NCBI GenBank assembly: GCA_029931535.1
Contig: JAQPZY010001670.1
Coordinates: 7,192,501-7,256,500, forward strand
Source of the DNA: Margaritifera margaritifera
Taxonomy: Eukaryota > Mollusca > Bivalvia > Unionida > Margaritiferidae
Length of the DNA: 64,000 bases
Reading direction: 5' to 3'
Of this stretch, positions 46,960 through 56,064 are shown one piece after another (position 1 is the first letter of the stretch; each line of letters opens with the position of its first letter). Both the position numbers and the translations under genes were made by a program. The notes beneath the pieces are model-generated. The model did not search any database. It saw nothing but the letters and a program-made list of their open reading frames with translations, and had not been told where the DNA came from.

Positions 46960-47965
46960 TCACGCACACTACAATTGTAAGTTGTAATTTTTTAGACGGT
47001 GGTTCGAAATTGATCAAATTTGTGTTTTAAAAGAGTATAATCAAAAGGGGTTTTCGAAAAAAAGCCAAATTGAAAACCCCATTGATTCAGGCAATGTGAT
47101 AGCCCTTAGAAGGACTGTTTAGCCCTTAGAAGGACTATTGCTAACAGCAGGTGGTCCCCGGTAGAGAAGCTCTGTCTGACTGCCTTGCTGGCTCTCTCCT
47201 TAACGCAGCGCCCCCTTGGTAGCTCGCTATGTAGAACATGCGGGTCCATGTGGTCGGCTGTTGGGGGGGGGGGGGGGTACGTCGACATTTACTCAATTGG
47301 TCAGCACAGCAGCTTGGCCCCATACTTCCATACTTCAAGAGCGAGTCATTTTTGTAGTTGTAGTTGGGTGTTCCATAGCTGCTGCAAGGCTGCCAAGACT
47401 GCCTCCTCCCCTCCTCGTCCACTGCGTCTCCCTCCACTTTATTGGTATTAGGGACAGCCCGACTTAGTTTAACTGGGCAGAATTTGATCATGTATGTACG
47501 TTCCAGGCGTTTCTGCTTCCGTCACGCTTCGCCCTTTCGCTTGCCTAGTCCGTGCCGCCTTTGCCACTCCAGACTGCATCATTGAAGCAATTCAATCAGC
47601 AATTATTTAACCCCCTTAATTGTGGGGAACCATGCTGCGCTGGAGGGGTGTACTCAGCAAAGTGTCAGGTGTGTTGCTAACTGTTAACACACCTGACTAA
47701 ATATGAAATTAAAACTTACACATCCCTCTGGGGTGTGTAAACTGTACACATCCTTCAATAGCGCGCATTCAATTAACCCCCTTAATTGTGGGGAACCATT
47801 CTGCGCTGGAGGGGTGTACTTAATTAGAGTCAGGTGGTTGCAAACTGTCAACACACCTGACCACTAAATCCCCCTATGCGTGCTTTGCACGCTGCGGGGG
47901 TACATAGTCGTACATGCCCGAAGGGCGAAAACGACTATAATCCAAGCAAGAAGAAGAAGAAGAAG
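46960..47965. mobile_element. Hairpin-rich insertion splitting the penton gene
   Basis: GC-richer sequence with no capsid-like coding. A 92-base segment beginning ttaacccccttaattgtggg occurs twice, at 47609 and 47773. Each copy ends in a hairpin. The first (47664-47697) has perfect arms gtcaggtgtgtt and aacacacctgac. The second (47829-47861) is the same with a one-base bulge. A G run lies at 47263-47276, a direct repeat of tagcccttagaaggact lies at 47100 and 47120, and a (GAA)n tract marks the right edge. It resembles a non-autonomous foldback element. Its limits are approximate. Confidence 0.5.
47046..47080. other. Hairpin ggggttttc/gaaaacccc
   Basis: Nine-base perfect arms sit at 47046-47054 and about 47071-47079, close to the left edge of the insertion. 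It could be a terminal hairpin of that insertion. Confidence 0.45.
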
Positions 47966-47989
47966 ATGGTAGGCAATCAGTAAGTACAC

Positions 47990-48398
47990 TTCGGCGAGTT
48001 TTCTCCAGTGCTTTGCCAAACCGATCGTTGAAAATAGCTGAAATTGTATGGACTAGATTTTGAGCATTGAAATAATATCCTGAAGGAATTCTCATAGTAT
48101 AGATATTCAACTGAGGATTCGCTGGCGATGGTGTTTTGGATTCGTAAATGAGAGGATCATTTTTGTCCCTTTGTTCTTGGGCTTGTTCGTTGGATATTTC
48201 AACAAACAAAGTCGTTTCATCTCCAACCAAATTCCTGACTTGAGTTGGAAAATGATTTCTACCAAAGCCACTTCCCAATGTGCTTCGTGATCTACTTGTA
48301 TTGACTGGGGTAATTTGGATGTGAAACAACAGAACGTGTTGTTGGGAAACACATCCATAACTGTCACTGGGTAATGTTAAATACAATTGATTATTCAC
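47990..48398 (-). pseudogene. Polinton penton/minor capsid, N-terminal part
   Basis: The frame starts MNNQLYLTLPSDS at 48398. Overlapping frames then give DVFPNNTFCCFTSKLPQSIQ, HWEVALVEIIF and, back in the first frame, QLNIYTMRIPSGYYFNAQNL. The order L-P-S-x-S, F-P-x-N-T, W-E-V-[AG]-L-x-E-I and G-Y-Y matches the N-terminus of Polinton penton proteins. Two frame changes occur within about 120 bases, and the coding stops making sense near 47990 where the hairpin-rich insertion begins. It follows the integrase and the small membrane-type ORF. Confidence 0.72.
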
Positions 48399-48544
48399 AG
48401 TTCGATGATCTTGGTCTTCGAGTTGTCTCTCAATGTCAAAGGGTGATCTTCCATAGTCTATTCCAGAACAGGGCTGCTGCTGTGATTGGGAGAGTAGTGG
48501 TGACTGGCGTTGGCGAAACTACCGTTATTGTAGTTACAGTCGGT

Positions 48545-48795
48545 ATATTTCAACTAGGGATAGGGAAGATAATCAATACAACTGCTGAGTAAAATAGTCC
48601 ACAATTGTTTATCTCCTTGTTGCAAAATCAAATTTCCAATGGTTGCTCCGATGACATAATACACTACAAAGTTTGGCAGAAAAAGACTTTTTTATTCTTA
48701 GGAACACGTTCTCCACACCGCACACATAAGGGTTGTTTTTCTAGTTCTTGGAGAGAGGAACTCTGAGAAGGAGATGTAGCTGTGTTTAACTTCAT
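48545..48795 (-). pseudogene. Small Polinton ORF: CxxC start, hydrophobic end
   Basis: From the ATG at 48793-48795 the minus strand encodes 43 residues including LEKQPLCVRCGERVPKNKK, a single C-x2-C knuckle, ending at 48664. A frame change keeps sense going with a hydrophobic stretch, LPNFVVYYVIGATIGNLIL, down to a stop near 48560. In that reading it is a protein of about 80 residues with a zinc-ribbon-like half and one membrane-spanning segment. I do not recognise the family. It sits between integrase and penton on the same strand and is probably an element gene. Confidence 0.4.
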
Positions 48796-48806
48796 GTTGG
48801 TAAGTT

Positions 48807-49860
48807 CTACTTCTTTTTATAGGCAATGACTTGTGAAGCAGCAATCCAAGAACCGAAGCTGCGTTGATATCTTTTACAACGAACTTTCACTTCTTGAAGT
48901 CGATGTTCTCCCACTTTACGTGTTCTTCGATCGAGAATGCTTTCGATATCGTATACGTCGTCTCCTTTCTTAGTCACTCTTTGTAATTCAGGCAAGTACA
49001 AAGTTCCTTTTCACTCTTCTCCGTTCATATTTGTCAATTTATAGACAGGAGGATCACGTCCACGCACTTGTCCAGTGACACGAAACAATTCTGTCTTCCA
49101 GTTGGGTAAATAACTTTTGTCAAAAGTGCGTTTTGTTTTTCCAATGCGAACCCAATCTCCGTTGTTTAACACTTCTTTCATTGTTCTGGTCTCTGACGTT
49201 CCAAACAATCGATCAATCACCATCACTTCGCTTTCAGGAGTCACTTCTTCTGGAGCACATCTGATGCTACGATGATACGATTGATTGTAAGCTTTGACTA
49301 GACGTAGTAACACGTCGATATATTTGAGAGTATGTTGATGTGTAAAATATTTCCACATCATTTCTTTTAAACTTTGTAAACGTTCCACGACACAAGCTTT
49401 TGTTTCAGGATTTTCAGTGACGTTAAAAATGAATGTGTCTATTTCAATTCTTTTTCAAAAGCTTGGTTCAGAAATTCGGTGCCTTGTCTGTTTGCCATCG
49501 TAGAGGATGTCGACCACTTTGTTTCAAGACCAGTTTTAAAGCTCTCACTAACTATGAACTTGTTTTAGAAGTCAAAGGAACTACCCATGCTGGTTTTGAA
49601 AACATGTTAATGACACAAAATATATATTTGTAACCTCGATTTTACGACGCCAAATGAGAAACATCCGCTAAATCTGCTTGCCATTGATGGTCGATGCCTG
49701 CTACTTTCGTTTGACTTCTGGTAAAGTTCCGTCGAATGGGGTTGTGTAACATGTACGTCGAGAGTTCTTGTGACCATTGTCATATATCTTGCAGACGTAA
49801 ACCTGAGTTTGGTTTTAGCGGCACGCTAGAATATTTAAATTCCTTCGTAGACAGCAGCAT
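48807..49860 (-). pseudogene. Polinton integrase with C-terminal chromodomain
   Basis: Retroviral/Ginger-type integrase (rve fold) that would insert the element. The N-terminal piece near 49850 reads NIYYNPAHAA. The catalytic core between 49400 and 49780 is recognisable only in pieces (for example GHKNSRRTCYTTPFDGTLPE). The frame 49011-49388 is well kept: YIDVLLRLVKAYNQSYHRSI, then VRIGKTKRTFDKSYLPNW and VRGRDPPVYKLTNMNGEE. Frame 48807-49001 adds a chromodomain: YLPELQRVTKKGDDVYDIES with CKRYQRSFGSWIAASQV. Several stops and frame changes in the core make it inactive. A second copy of its N-terminal piece lies at 51660-51810 as part of a tandem duplication. Confidence 0.82.
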
Positions 49861-49939
49861 GAGCAGGATTGTAGTAAATGTTTGCTAAAAGTGTATCCAT
49901 GTGGTTTGCTCTTGTTCCTGTTCATCAATAGGTCACCCA

Positions 49940-50230
49940 CTATTCGATACTGCTCTTAGGTTGTTTGTGTGGTAATTTTGATTGCGGCGATGATTGACGT
50001 GTTCGACGAGCAATAGGAGTAGGAGTAGTCATCGGTTCTTTGGTTACTTTTTTCTTGATTTCTTTTTTCACGTGTGTCTTCCCTTCTTTCTTTTGTTCTT
50101 CTGCTGAAGAGGGTGTCAACATCAGAGTTTTGGCCCAAACTTTCATTTCCTCTCATCTGGGTGCAGGGGAAGGTGTCGATAAAGTTGTCATACTAGGAGG
50201 AGAAGGAAATAGAGCAGACAAAGTATGAAA
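49940..50230 (-). pseudogene. Polinton small basic protein X, copy 1
   Basis: A frame of 68 codons (49940-50146) encodes MKVWAKTLMLTPSSAEEQKK, then KKEIKKKVTKEPMTTPTPI and ARRTRQSSPQSKL. It is rich in Lys/Arg and Ser/Thr and lacks hydrophobic segments, so it may be an unstructured DNA-binding or core-type protein. A close relative is X2 at 51782-52066, which helps show that this is real coding sequence under common descent. It lies upstream of the integrase start and downstream of ORF Y. The family was not recognised. Confidence 0.45.
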
Positions 50231-50560
50231 CACTTCTCTTGTTTCTTATTCTTTTCTTCCATCCCTGTGGCTGTCATAGTTTTTGTTGCTTTTTTTCTTA
50301 ACTTTTCATGACATTCTTGAAATCTCAGAGTAGGTTTAGCTGTTTCCTCTAAAGCTTTCTGGTGAAACAGTTGAAGACGCTGCAATAAGTGTCCATACCG
50401 TTGCGCTATTTCTCTTTCTGTCAAATCTGTTCGATCCATCAACGGTTGTAATTCTTGTTGTAAGTGCGACATCTAGGTGAAATTAGGATTAGGAGGTAAA
50501 TGGGGTGTCCGTTGTTCGTACCAACGATGGAGTTCCATCTATCGTTTGTAAGTAACATAA
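50188..50560 (-). pseudogene. Polinton small helical protein Y, copy 1
   Basis: From the ATG at 50472 the frame encodes MSHLQQELQPLMDRTDLTER followed by EIAQRYGHLLQRLQLFHQKA, ending at 50188 (94 residues). The heptad-like spacing of leucines suggests a coiled coil. The same string, MSHLQQELQALMDRRDF, recurs in copy 2 (about 52320-52370). There it is preceded in frame by HRWYEQSTSHLPPNPNL, so the true start may lie further upstream (about 50560 here). Function unknown. Confidence 0.5.
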
Positions 50561-50719
50561 GTTAATTTTCGTCCGTCGATAAGATCCTAGGGTACAAGTG
50601 TGATGTCTTTTCAGAAGAGTGTCCTTTTTATCTTCTTTTTCATTATCTCATTACTCCTCCTAACAGATGTCTAGCAATCGATTCTAACAAAGGAGCAGCT
50701 ACTTTTAACAATTGTCTTA

Positions 50720-50968
50720 TCAGCATGGTGAGAAAAGTTTTGTTGAACGAGCATATTGTTTCTTTTTACTGATGGGCATTTTCTTTTTCACCATTTGGCG
50801 AAGAAGGTGACGATGACGTTCTAATCTCCGTTTCTGTATCTGGGTCAATGGCACCGTTCCTTTCAAAACTTTCAGACAACATTCACAAACGGTATCGATG
50901 ACTTCTTTTAGTGCTTTTTGAATGATTTGTTTTCGCATCGGAGCATTGGATTTGGTCAGTACTGACAA
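50720..50968 (-). pseudogene. Polinton small basic/hydrophobic protein Z, copy 1
   Basis: 82 codons with KGTVPLTQIQKRRLERHRHL and LRQMVKKKMPISKKKQYARS. In copy 2 the homologous frame (52501-52758) continues into a hydrophobic C-terminus. Copy 1 stops soon after TKLFSPC, so its hydrophobic end is lost to a frame change. Family not recognised. Basic plus amphipathic composition recalls small virion proteins, which is inference only. Confidence 0.45.
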
Positions 50969-51139
50969 AACAAACCAATGTTTGGCTAAATGAGGGGGGA
51001 GTCCCTTTTACCCCCTTTTTTGGATGAAGGTTTCTCTGGACGTTGTCGATAATGATGGTGTGAACTTCGTGACATCTTTGTTTCAGGAAGAAAAAACTGA
51101 AGTGAATCTTATCCAACACTTTCTCCTTTATTATACTGG

Positions 51140-51655
51140 AATTAATTTGTCTCACTGAATGTCGGGATGTCGTATCAACTTGACTTTAGGTACTACTGGT
51201 GTTTTCAACAGACTAAATCTTGCCAGTTCTTGTTTGAAGAAATTCAGTAAACCTTGTAACACGCCTGTTCTGTCTTGTACTTTTGTCTTAGGAGAGGCCA
51301 CTATTGTGGCTGCAGCAGCAGCTAAAGCAATAGAAAATTCGCCGCCGGAGAAGTAGAAGTTTCTTTAGAGATGGGTTTGCATTTTTTGATCAAATTGAGA
51401 AAGACTGGTCTTAAATCAGGTTTGGCAGGCATCATCATTAACGAAGGAGAAGAAGAAGTGGCAGGAGAAACCGTCACCAAGCGAGATTTTCTTGAATACG
51501 TGCGCGTTCTAGCGGCAGTACCTCTCTTCTTTACAGGAGATGTTTTTCTCTTAGTGCTTTCTTCTTCTTCTTAGAGTGTGAACTTGATGCACCACCTCTC
51601 TTCTTTTTGGTCTGCTGTCTTTTAGGTGGTTTGTCATTTTTAGCTTCAGCTTTAG
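51140..51655 (-). pseudogene. Polinton lysine-rich protein W, copy 1
   Basis: Minus-strand coding in several frames. It opens (about 51660-51560) with a Lys-rich run that includes KPPKRQQTKKKRGG, has an FKKISLGDGFS segment near 51490, and ends with TPVVPKVKLIRHPDIQ near 51165. Copy 2 has the same order of segments at 52800-53350. Composition suggests a nuclear-targeted, nucleic-acid-binding protein. Not recognised. In-frame stops and frame changes separate the parts. Confidence 0.4.
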
Positions 51656-51781
51656 GATTCCATTGTAACCACTATCGAACATCTTGCAGACGTTGACTTT
51701 TGAGTTTGGTTTTCGCTGTACGATCCAATGTTTGAATTCCTCCGTAGCCAGCCGCATAGGCAGGATTGTAGTAAATGCTGT

Positions 51782-52066
51782 TCAAAAGTGTATCCTTGTT
51801 GTTGATGCACAATAAGTCACCCAATTTTCGTGTGGTATTTTGGATTGCGATGCTTGACGTATCCGACGAGAAATAGTAGTAGGGAAGGAGTTTCCACAGA
51901 AGTCATCGGTTTTTTTCCTCACGTTTTTCTTTACTTCTTTTTTCACTTCTCTCTTCCCTTCTTTCTTATCTTCCTCTGCTGAAGATGGTGTCGACATCAT
52001 CTTTTTGACCCAGGTTTTCATTTCTTCTCGCCTCGGAGTACAGGAAGGTGTCAAAAGAGTTGCCAC
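51782..52066 (-). pseudogene. Polinton small basic protein X, copy 2
   Basis: 94 codons beginning MATLLTPSCTPRREEMKTWV, then KKMMSTPSSAEEDKKEGK, KREVKKEVKKNVRKK and RRIRQASQSKIPHENW. Parallel to copy 1 over its whole length, with the same S-S-A-E-E-x-K-K-E-G-K core and R-R-x-R-Q-x-S pattern. Conservation of these features in both copies argues they were coding when duplicated. Function unknown. Confidence 0.45.
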
Positions 52067-52246
52067 ATTGGGGGGAAAGGTGTTTGAGCAGAGGGGGTAT
52101 GAAACATTTCGAACTCTTCTCTTTTCTTTATCTATTCCATCCCCGTGGCCATGTCTGTCGTCGTCATTGGAGCTGCTGCTACTTTTTTCATTCTTCAGTT
52201 TTCACGACATTCTTGAAATTTCTCAGAGTAGGTTTGGCCGTCTCTT

Positions 52247-52504
52247 CTAAAACTTTCTGGTGAAACACTTGAAGAAGCTGTAGTAATTGTCCGTACCGTG
52301 CGAATTTTCCGTTTCTGAAAAATCTCTTCGATCCATCAATGCTTGTAACTCTTGTTGTAAGTGTGACATCTCTGTAAGATTAGGATTAGGGGGTAAGTGA
52401 GATGTTGATTGTTCGTACCAACGGTGTTCATTTTCGTCCTTCCATACGATAAAGGTGTACAGGTGTGATGTCCTTCCAGAAAGATCTGTCCGTTTTATGT
52501 TCAT
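52247..52504 (-). pseudogene. Polinton small helical protein Y, copy 2
   Basis: A frame of 85 codons encodes an N-terminal segment (MNIKRTDLSGRTSHLYTFIV), HRWYEQSTSHLPPNPNL and the copy-1 string MSHLQQELQALMDRRDF. A frame change then ends the similarity near 52290, so the C-terminal half of Y2 is read in other frames (to about 52150). It shows that the Y protein probably starts upstream of the internal Met used in copy 1. Family unknown. Confidence 0.45.
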
Positions 52505-52758
52505 CTCAACTCTCCTCTTAAAAGAGGTTCAGCAATCGATCCTATCAAGGGAGCAGCGACTTTTAACAACAGACGTATCAGCATGGAAAGCAATCCTCCT
52601 CGTTGAACGAGCACTATTTTCTTTCGACTAACTGGATTCTTTTTCACCATTTGTCGAAGAACGTGACGATGTCGTCCTAATCGCTGTTTCTGTATCTTGG
52701 AAGACAACATTAGACGTTGAGGATACTGTGAACTTTGAGAGGAAGATATCTTGTTCAC
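52501..52758 (-). pseudogene. Polinton small basic/hydrophobic protein Z, copy 2
   Basis: 85 codons with the basic core KQRLGRHRHVLRQMVKKN, shared with copy 1, and a hydrophobic or amphipathic tail, LLSMLIRLLLKVAAPLIGSI. It ends RGELR, overlapping the start of Y2 by four bases. The layout (basic middle, amphipathic end) is compatible with a membrane-active or internal virion protein, but that is inference without a family match. Confidence 0.45.
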
Positions 52759-52789
52759 AGGAACTGAAGTGAGTCTTCTCCAAAACTTA

Positions 52790-53370
52790 TTCTTTTATAC
52801 TGGAATTCGTCTCCACTTGTTGTCGGGACGTCGTACTAACTTGACTTTAGGCACCACTGGGCGTCGAGGTGTTGTCAACAAACTATATCATGCCAGTTCG
52901 TGTTTAGACAAATCCGGGAAACTTTGTAACATTCCTGTTCTGGCTTGCACTTTGTTTCTTACACAATGCCACCTCTTTGGCCCCATCAGCAGCAGCTAGA
53001 GTAGCAGAAGAAGATGACGATGACGACGGAGAGGTAGTAGAAGTTCCTTTAGAGATAGGTTTCCATTTTGTTATCAGATTGGGAAATATTTGTCTTAAAC
53101 CAGGTTTCGCTGGCATCATCAATAACGGAGGAGGTGTAGGAGGAGAATAAAAAAGGGGAGAGGTTTTCGTGAGTACTTGAGAGTTCTAGCTCGAGTACCT
53201 CTCTTTCTTGAAGGATCTTTTTTTTTTCTTCTTCTTCTTATTGGGAGAGTTTGATGTGGAGTGTGAACTCACTGCCACTATCTTCTCTTTTGTCTGTCTT
53301 TTGGATTTTGCTTTTTTGGTAGGTTTTGCCTTTTTGCCTTTGGCTACTGTATTAGGATCTCATCATAGAA
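52790..53370 (-). pseudogene. Polinton lysine-rich protein W, copy 2
   Basis: Same order of segments as W1: a Lys-rich N-terminus (about 53280-53350), an acidic or serine-rich middle (SPSSSSSSSATLAAADGAKE, 52960-53040) and the VPKVKLVRRPD-like end near 52820. It is interrupted by stops and by length changes in TTC/TTT tracts at 53216-53240. Function unknown. Confidence 0.4.
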
Positions 53371-53740
53371 GCGAACGTATAATCACACCCCCTAAGACAT
53401 CCACTGCCACTTCGTTTCAAGATAATTTGTTTCTTCGTTTGAGTATCGATTCTTGTATCGGCGAGTTATGTCAAGCTAATTTATGTTTGTTTCTCTTTTT
53501 TTTTTTTCCTTCTTTTTTTTATAATGTTGTGTGTGATGAGGAATGTGAATAATTCTCTGTAGTAATTGATGTGCTATCAAGGTATACCATCGTAGCACTC
53601 ATCTGAGATTGGCTTCTAACAAATGCGAACGCACTGGAGTATTTTTTTATGGCACACAGTGCAAGAATCAATTGCTCAGGGGTATGAGATTGAAAGGAAG
53701 TAATGTTGAATACTGTCAGAGAGGAAAGAAGTGAATGGTG
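53371..53740. other. Polinton interior, not assigned
   Basis: T-rich tracts at 53490-53520. Minus-strand frames are short. No domain was recognised. Confidence 0.4.
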
Positions 53741-53743
53741 TTT

Positions 53744-54472
53744 TTATAGTTTTATTTGGACAGACGAAAACGAGGAAGGCGACGTGTAAATGACTGGACC
53801 TCCTTCTTGACACCAATCATGAAATAAATCGTCGCGAAATTTCAAATAATCTGGAGTGGAAGGTTTTAAATCGATCAGTAAATAGGCATGTGGCAATTGA
53901 GTGGCATTGTCATAAGTATAATTCAACCAAGGTTTTCCTGATTGTTTAGCCAAGACTTGAACTTGAGATTTGTCTCTTGGACTTTTAAATAACACCACAC
54001 AATGAGCATTGAGACAGATGGTGCGGTGCACCTTACCTTGTTGAAATAAATTTTGCGTAATGTAAATAATTCTGGCGTTATGATGATGTCCTTTCAGTGG
54101 AAACCAAAGTTGACTTTCCTTTTCGCTTTTTTCAAACATGTCATCGAAGATGACGAAGTGCGTTTAATTAGAGTCAGACAAGATCGCATCGTCTTCGTGA
54201 GGAATCCCTTCCACAAGCGAAATGAATTCTCCTTGACTATCTTTTAGTAACTTGTAAGTTGATTGCCACTCTTTGTAACAGCACAGGATACGTTGTGGAG
54301 GACGATCGAACAAAAGGGATTTTTGTTCGATCACACGTTTGACAAAGTCTGATTTGCCTGAACCACTTGTTCCGGCAAACGACATGTTAGAGGGATGGCA
54401 AAAATACAGTGTTTCCCAACTTTGATGCTGTGGCCTTTCGTCAATCACTCTGAGAACGGAGGATGCAACCAT
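53744..54472 (-). pseudogene. Polinton genome-packaging ATPase (A32/FtsK-like)
   Basis: P-loop ATPase that in this class drives DNA into the capsid. The N-terminal frame (54164-54472) contains the Walker A motif in MSFAGTSGSGKSDFVKRVIE at about residues 29-48. It then has RPPQRILCCYKEWQSTYKLL, and it stops at DAILSDSN. The second frame (53744-54139) carries ESQLWFPLKGHHHNARIIYI, TQNLFQQGKVHRTICLNAHC and VVLFKSPRDKSQVQVLAKQS, the family's H-H-x-N, Q-N-L-[FW] and K-N/S-P-R-D segments. The Walker B acidic pair falls in the break between the frames. One frame change near 54150 is enough to inactivate it. Confidence 0.85.
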
Positions 54473-54717
54473 AACTGTAGAGTAGTTTGGAAATTTTTGA
54501 GACGATCACAAAGAACACAAGACACTTTATATTTTATATATTTAATTTTTCACGGTATAACACAAATATTACCATTTCTAAAAATTTTAATGTTTTGTTT
54601 CTTTCTTAAAATCAGTCACACGTCTTTGACATAGTCATCCACCTTTTGATACCAAGCGTCGAATCCAATACTTTTCCAGTAACGTACATCATTCCAGTCG
54701 TAAATCTGTTGGTCTAG

Positions 54718-54928
54718 CTAACTAGCCACACACACTTGTTGGTAAGTATGAAAGGTAGATAAAGTGGGACGAATTTCTGATTCACACAGGGGTACAGAAG
54801 TCGCATTCATCACTAATCGCAGCTCTTTTTTACACAATGAGTTTGTCGTGCACAGACAAATATTGGGCGTCACGTCTTTGCATGAACTGGTGATAATTTT
54901 GCCAAAAAGAATCTGCAGGTGAACGAAA

Positions 54929-54987
<59 letters not shown>

Positions 54988-55176
54988 CACAATACGTCGT
55001 CCTAAATTCAAAGAAATTGAAATCAGTTCTTTTAAAAGCAGTTGGTAATCCATTAAGTCTTGAATGGTGTCATTGACTTCATCCCATGAAATTTGGTGCA
55101 ACACTGACTGTATAAGTTGTGGCATGGAGAGTCGCATAACGCGTTCGCAGAAGATTCTTATCACGTGTTGGCACAA
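54718..55176 (-). pseudogene. Unknown Polinton gene with AC-repeat expansion
   Basis: A 152-codon frame. The N-terminal half (MCQHVIRIFCERVMRLSMPQ, then LHQISWDEVNDTIQDLMDYQ and LLLKELISISLNLG) looks helical. A run of (AC)n at 54932-54992 then reads as a Val-Cys repeat, which is a microsatellite and not natural protein. After it the frame continues TPNICLCTTNSLCKKELRLV to SEIRPTLSTFHTYQQVCVAS. The two flanks probably belonged to one protein before the microsatellite grew. Cys pairs in the second half could be a zinc site. No family recognised. It lies between the BIR gene and the ATPase on the same strand. Confidence 0.4.
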
Positions 55177-55339
55177 AAGCTCTCTTTCCGACTACGCTAC
55201 CTCCGTCTTCAGTCAGTCTTTTAATAGCATTCAGGTACCAATGGTTATTCATTTTATGTCACCGAGGATGCAATTGTTCTTTGCGTTTCACCTGAATCTG
55301 TACAAAGTAGTGGTAAATGCGCTCAGGTAGCTCCAAAGG

Positions 55340-55679
55340 CAAACTACGAATCCTCTCCAGTTCTGAAGTATCCAATGGAATGGTTTTCTGGACCGACCAA
55401 GGAAAGGCTCAGACTGCACGGAGACCATCTGGAATGTTCAAGGTAAGCTGTATCTTTATACTCCCATTCGTTGAGTTTCACACCAGAACTGAAACACTAT
55501 ACTTTATCTTTTTCTCTCAAATAGACAAATCCTGCTCTCGCCAAAGCTTTGGGAGTAGGTCCTTGCAAATATTTAGGCCATCTGCGGAATTAACCTCTTC
55601 CAAAATCTTGGATAAAATTCAACACATCCAACAAACCAATGATGAATTTGACATGATCGATGGAAAAGCCACCCTTCAT
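55340..55679 (-). pseudogene. BIR-domain (IAP-like) gene relic
   Basis: The minus-strand frame from the ATG at 55677-55679 (MKGGFSIDHVKFIIG...) has a stop at 55590-55592. It then encodes FRRWPKYLQGPTPKALARAG, FVYLREKDKV, a TAG (55497-55499), CFSSGVKLNEWEYKDTAYLE and HSRWSPCSL. The order L-A-x-A-G-F-x-Y, D-x-V-x-C-F-x-x-G, W-E-x-x-D, E-H-x-x-W-x-P-x-C is the baculovirus IAP repeat (BIR). BIR proteins bind caspases or pro-apoptotic partners through a zinc fold of C-x2-C, H and C. Here the second Cys of the first pair is Ser, and two stops interrupt the gene. No RING finger was found downstream. It is on the same strand as, and about 870 bases upstream of, the ATPase gene, so it is probably cargo of the Polinton. 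Confidence 0.78.
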
Positions 55680-55704
55680 ATCACTTCCTTGTTGTGTTTA
55701 TGAA

Positions 55705-56060
55705 ATTAACGTTATCTTTGTCACAGAGCGCAGCGAAATTGATATGTTTGCATGTAATCAAATTAGCACTCAGTGCTAATATAGGTAAGTACTCAATGCT
55801 AATATAGGTAAGTCATGTAATCATCGTTCAGTTCATTCTGCAAAGCGAGTTCTCAATCGTAAGAATATCTGATAATTAATGATGTCCCAAATTACAACAA
55901 CTGACAATGATTTCAAAATTATTACGTTGTCAATGCTGGTCTGATATGTTTGAACTTAATAATATCAAACTTTTGTTCTGTTTTGATTTATTATTATCGT
56001 CCGTTGTATGCCACTCTTCTCGGTTAAATACTTATCTACTATTTCTCTGTATGTTCCATT
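55705..56060. other. No gene seen
   Basis: AT-rich. The string cagtgctaatataggtaagt recurs within 55770-55815 as a short tandem duplication. The right terminus of the Polinton should be near here, but no inverted repeat was found. Confidence 0.45.
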
Positions 56061-56061
56061 T

Positions 56062-56064
<3 letters not shown>

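Larger units (their letters stand above)
49780..51655 (-). repeat. Tandem duplication within Polinton, copy 1
   Basis: Homologous in order to 51656-53370. Anchor pairs are 49790/51680 (catcttgcagacgt), 50106/51981 (gaagagggtgtcaacatcag versus gaagatggtgtcgacatcat), 50795/52650 (ttcaccatttggcgaagaag), 51163/52822 (gtcgggatgtcgt) and 51365/53055 (agagatgggtttgcatttt). The offset falls from about 1890 to 1660 bases because copy 1 has roughly 200 extra bases between 50880 and 51110. It is old, since the copies differ at many sites. Confidence 0.85.
51656..53370 (-). repeat. Tandem duplication within Polinton, copy 2
   Basis: Second copy of the block described at 49780. It retains the integrase N-terminal piece at its left end (LLNSIYYNPAYAAGYGGIQT, then DRTAKTKLKSQRLQDVR, about 51660-51810). 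The integrase core is missing and the next copy's W gene follows instead. The junction therefore lies inside the integrase gene near 51655. Confidence 0.82.
43787..55690 (-). mobile_element. Decayed Polinton/Maverick (virus-like) element
   Basis: All recognisable genes lie on the minus strand. In transcription order they are a BIR protein, an unknown, the packaging ATPase, a duplicated small-gene block, a retroviral-type integrase with chromodomain, a small ORF, the penton (minor capsid), the major capsid and an adenain-like protease. ATPase, integrase, protease and the two capsid genes together define Polintons and the related adintoviruses. Every gene carries frame changes or stops. The protein-primed DNA polymerase B usual for this class was not recognised anywhere in the window, and neither terminal inverted repeat was identified. 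The limits given are the outermost recognisable coding sequence. Confidence 0.88.

Noticed and set aside
47141..47491. 116-codon minus frame in the insertion that splits the penton gene
   Set aside because: Crosses a G/C homopolymer and has no family resemblance. Overlapping frames on both strands are equally open.
54932..54992. Val-Cys repeat protein segment
   Set aside because: It is an (AC)n microsatellite translated in frame.
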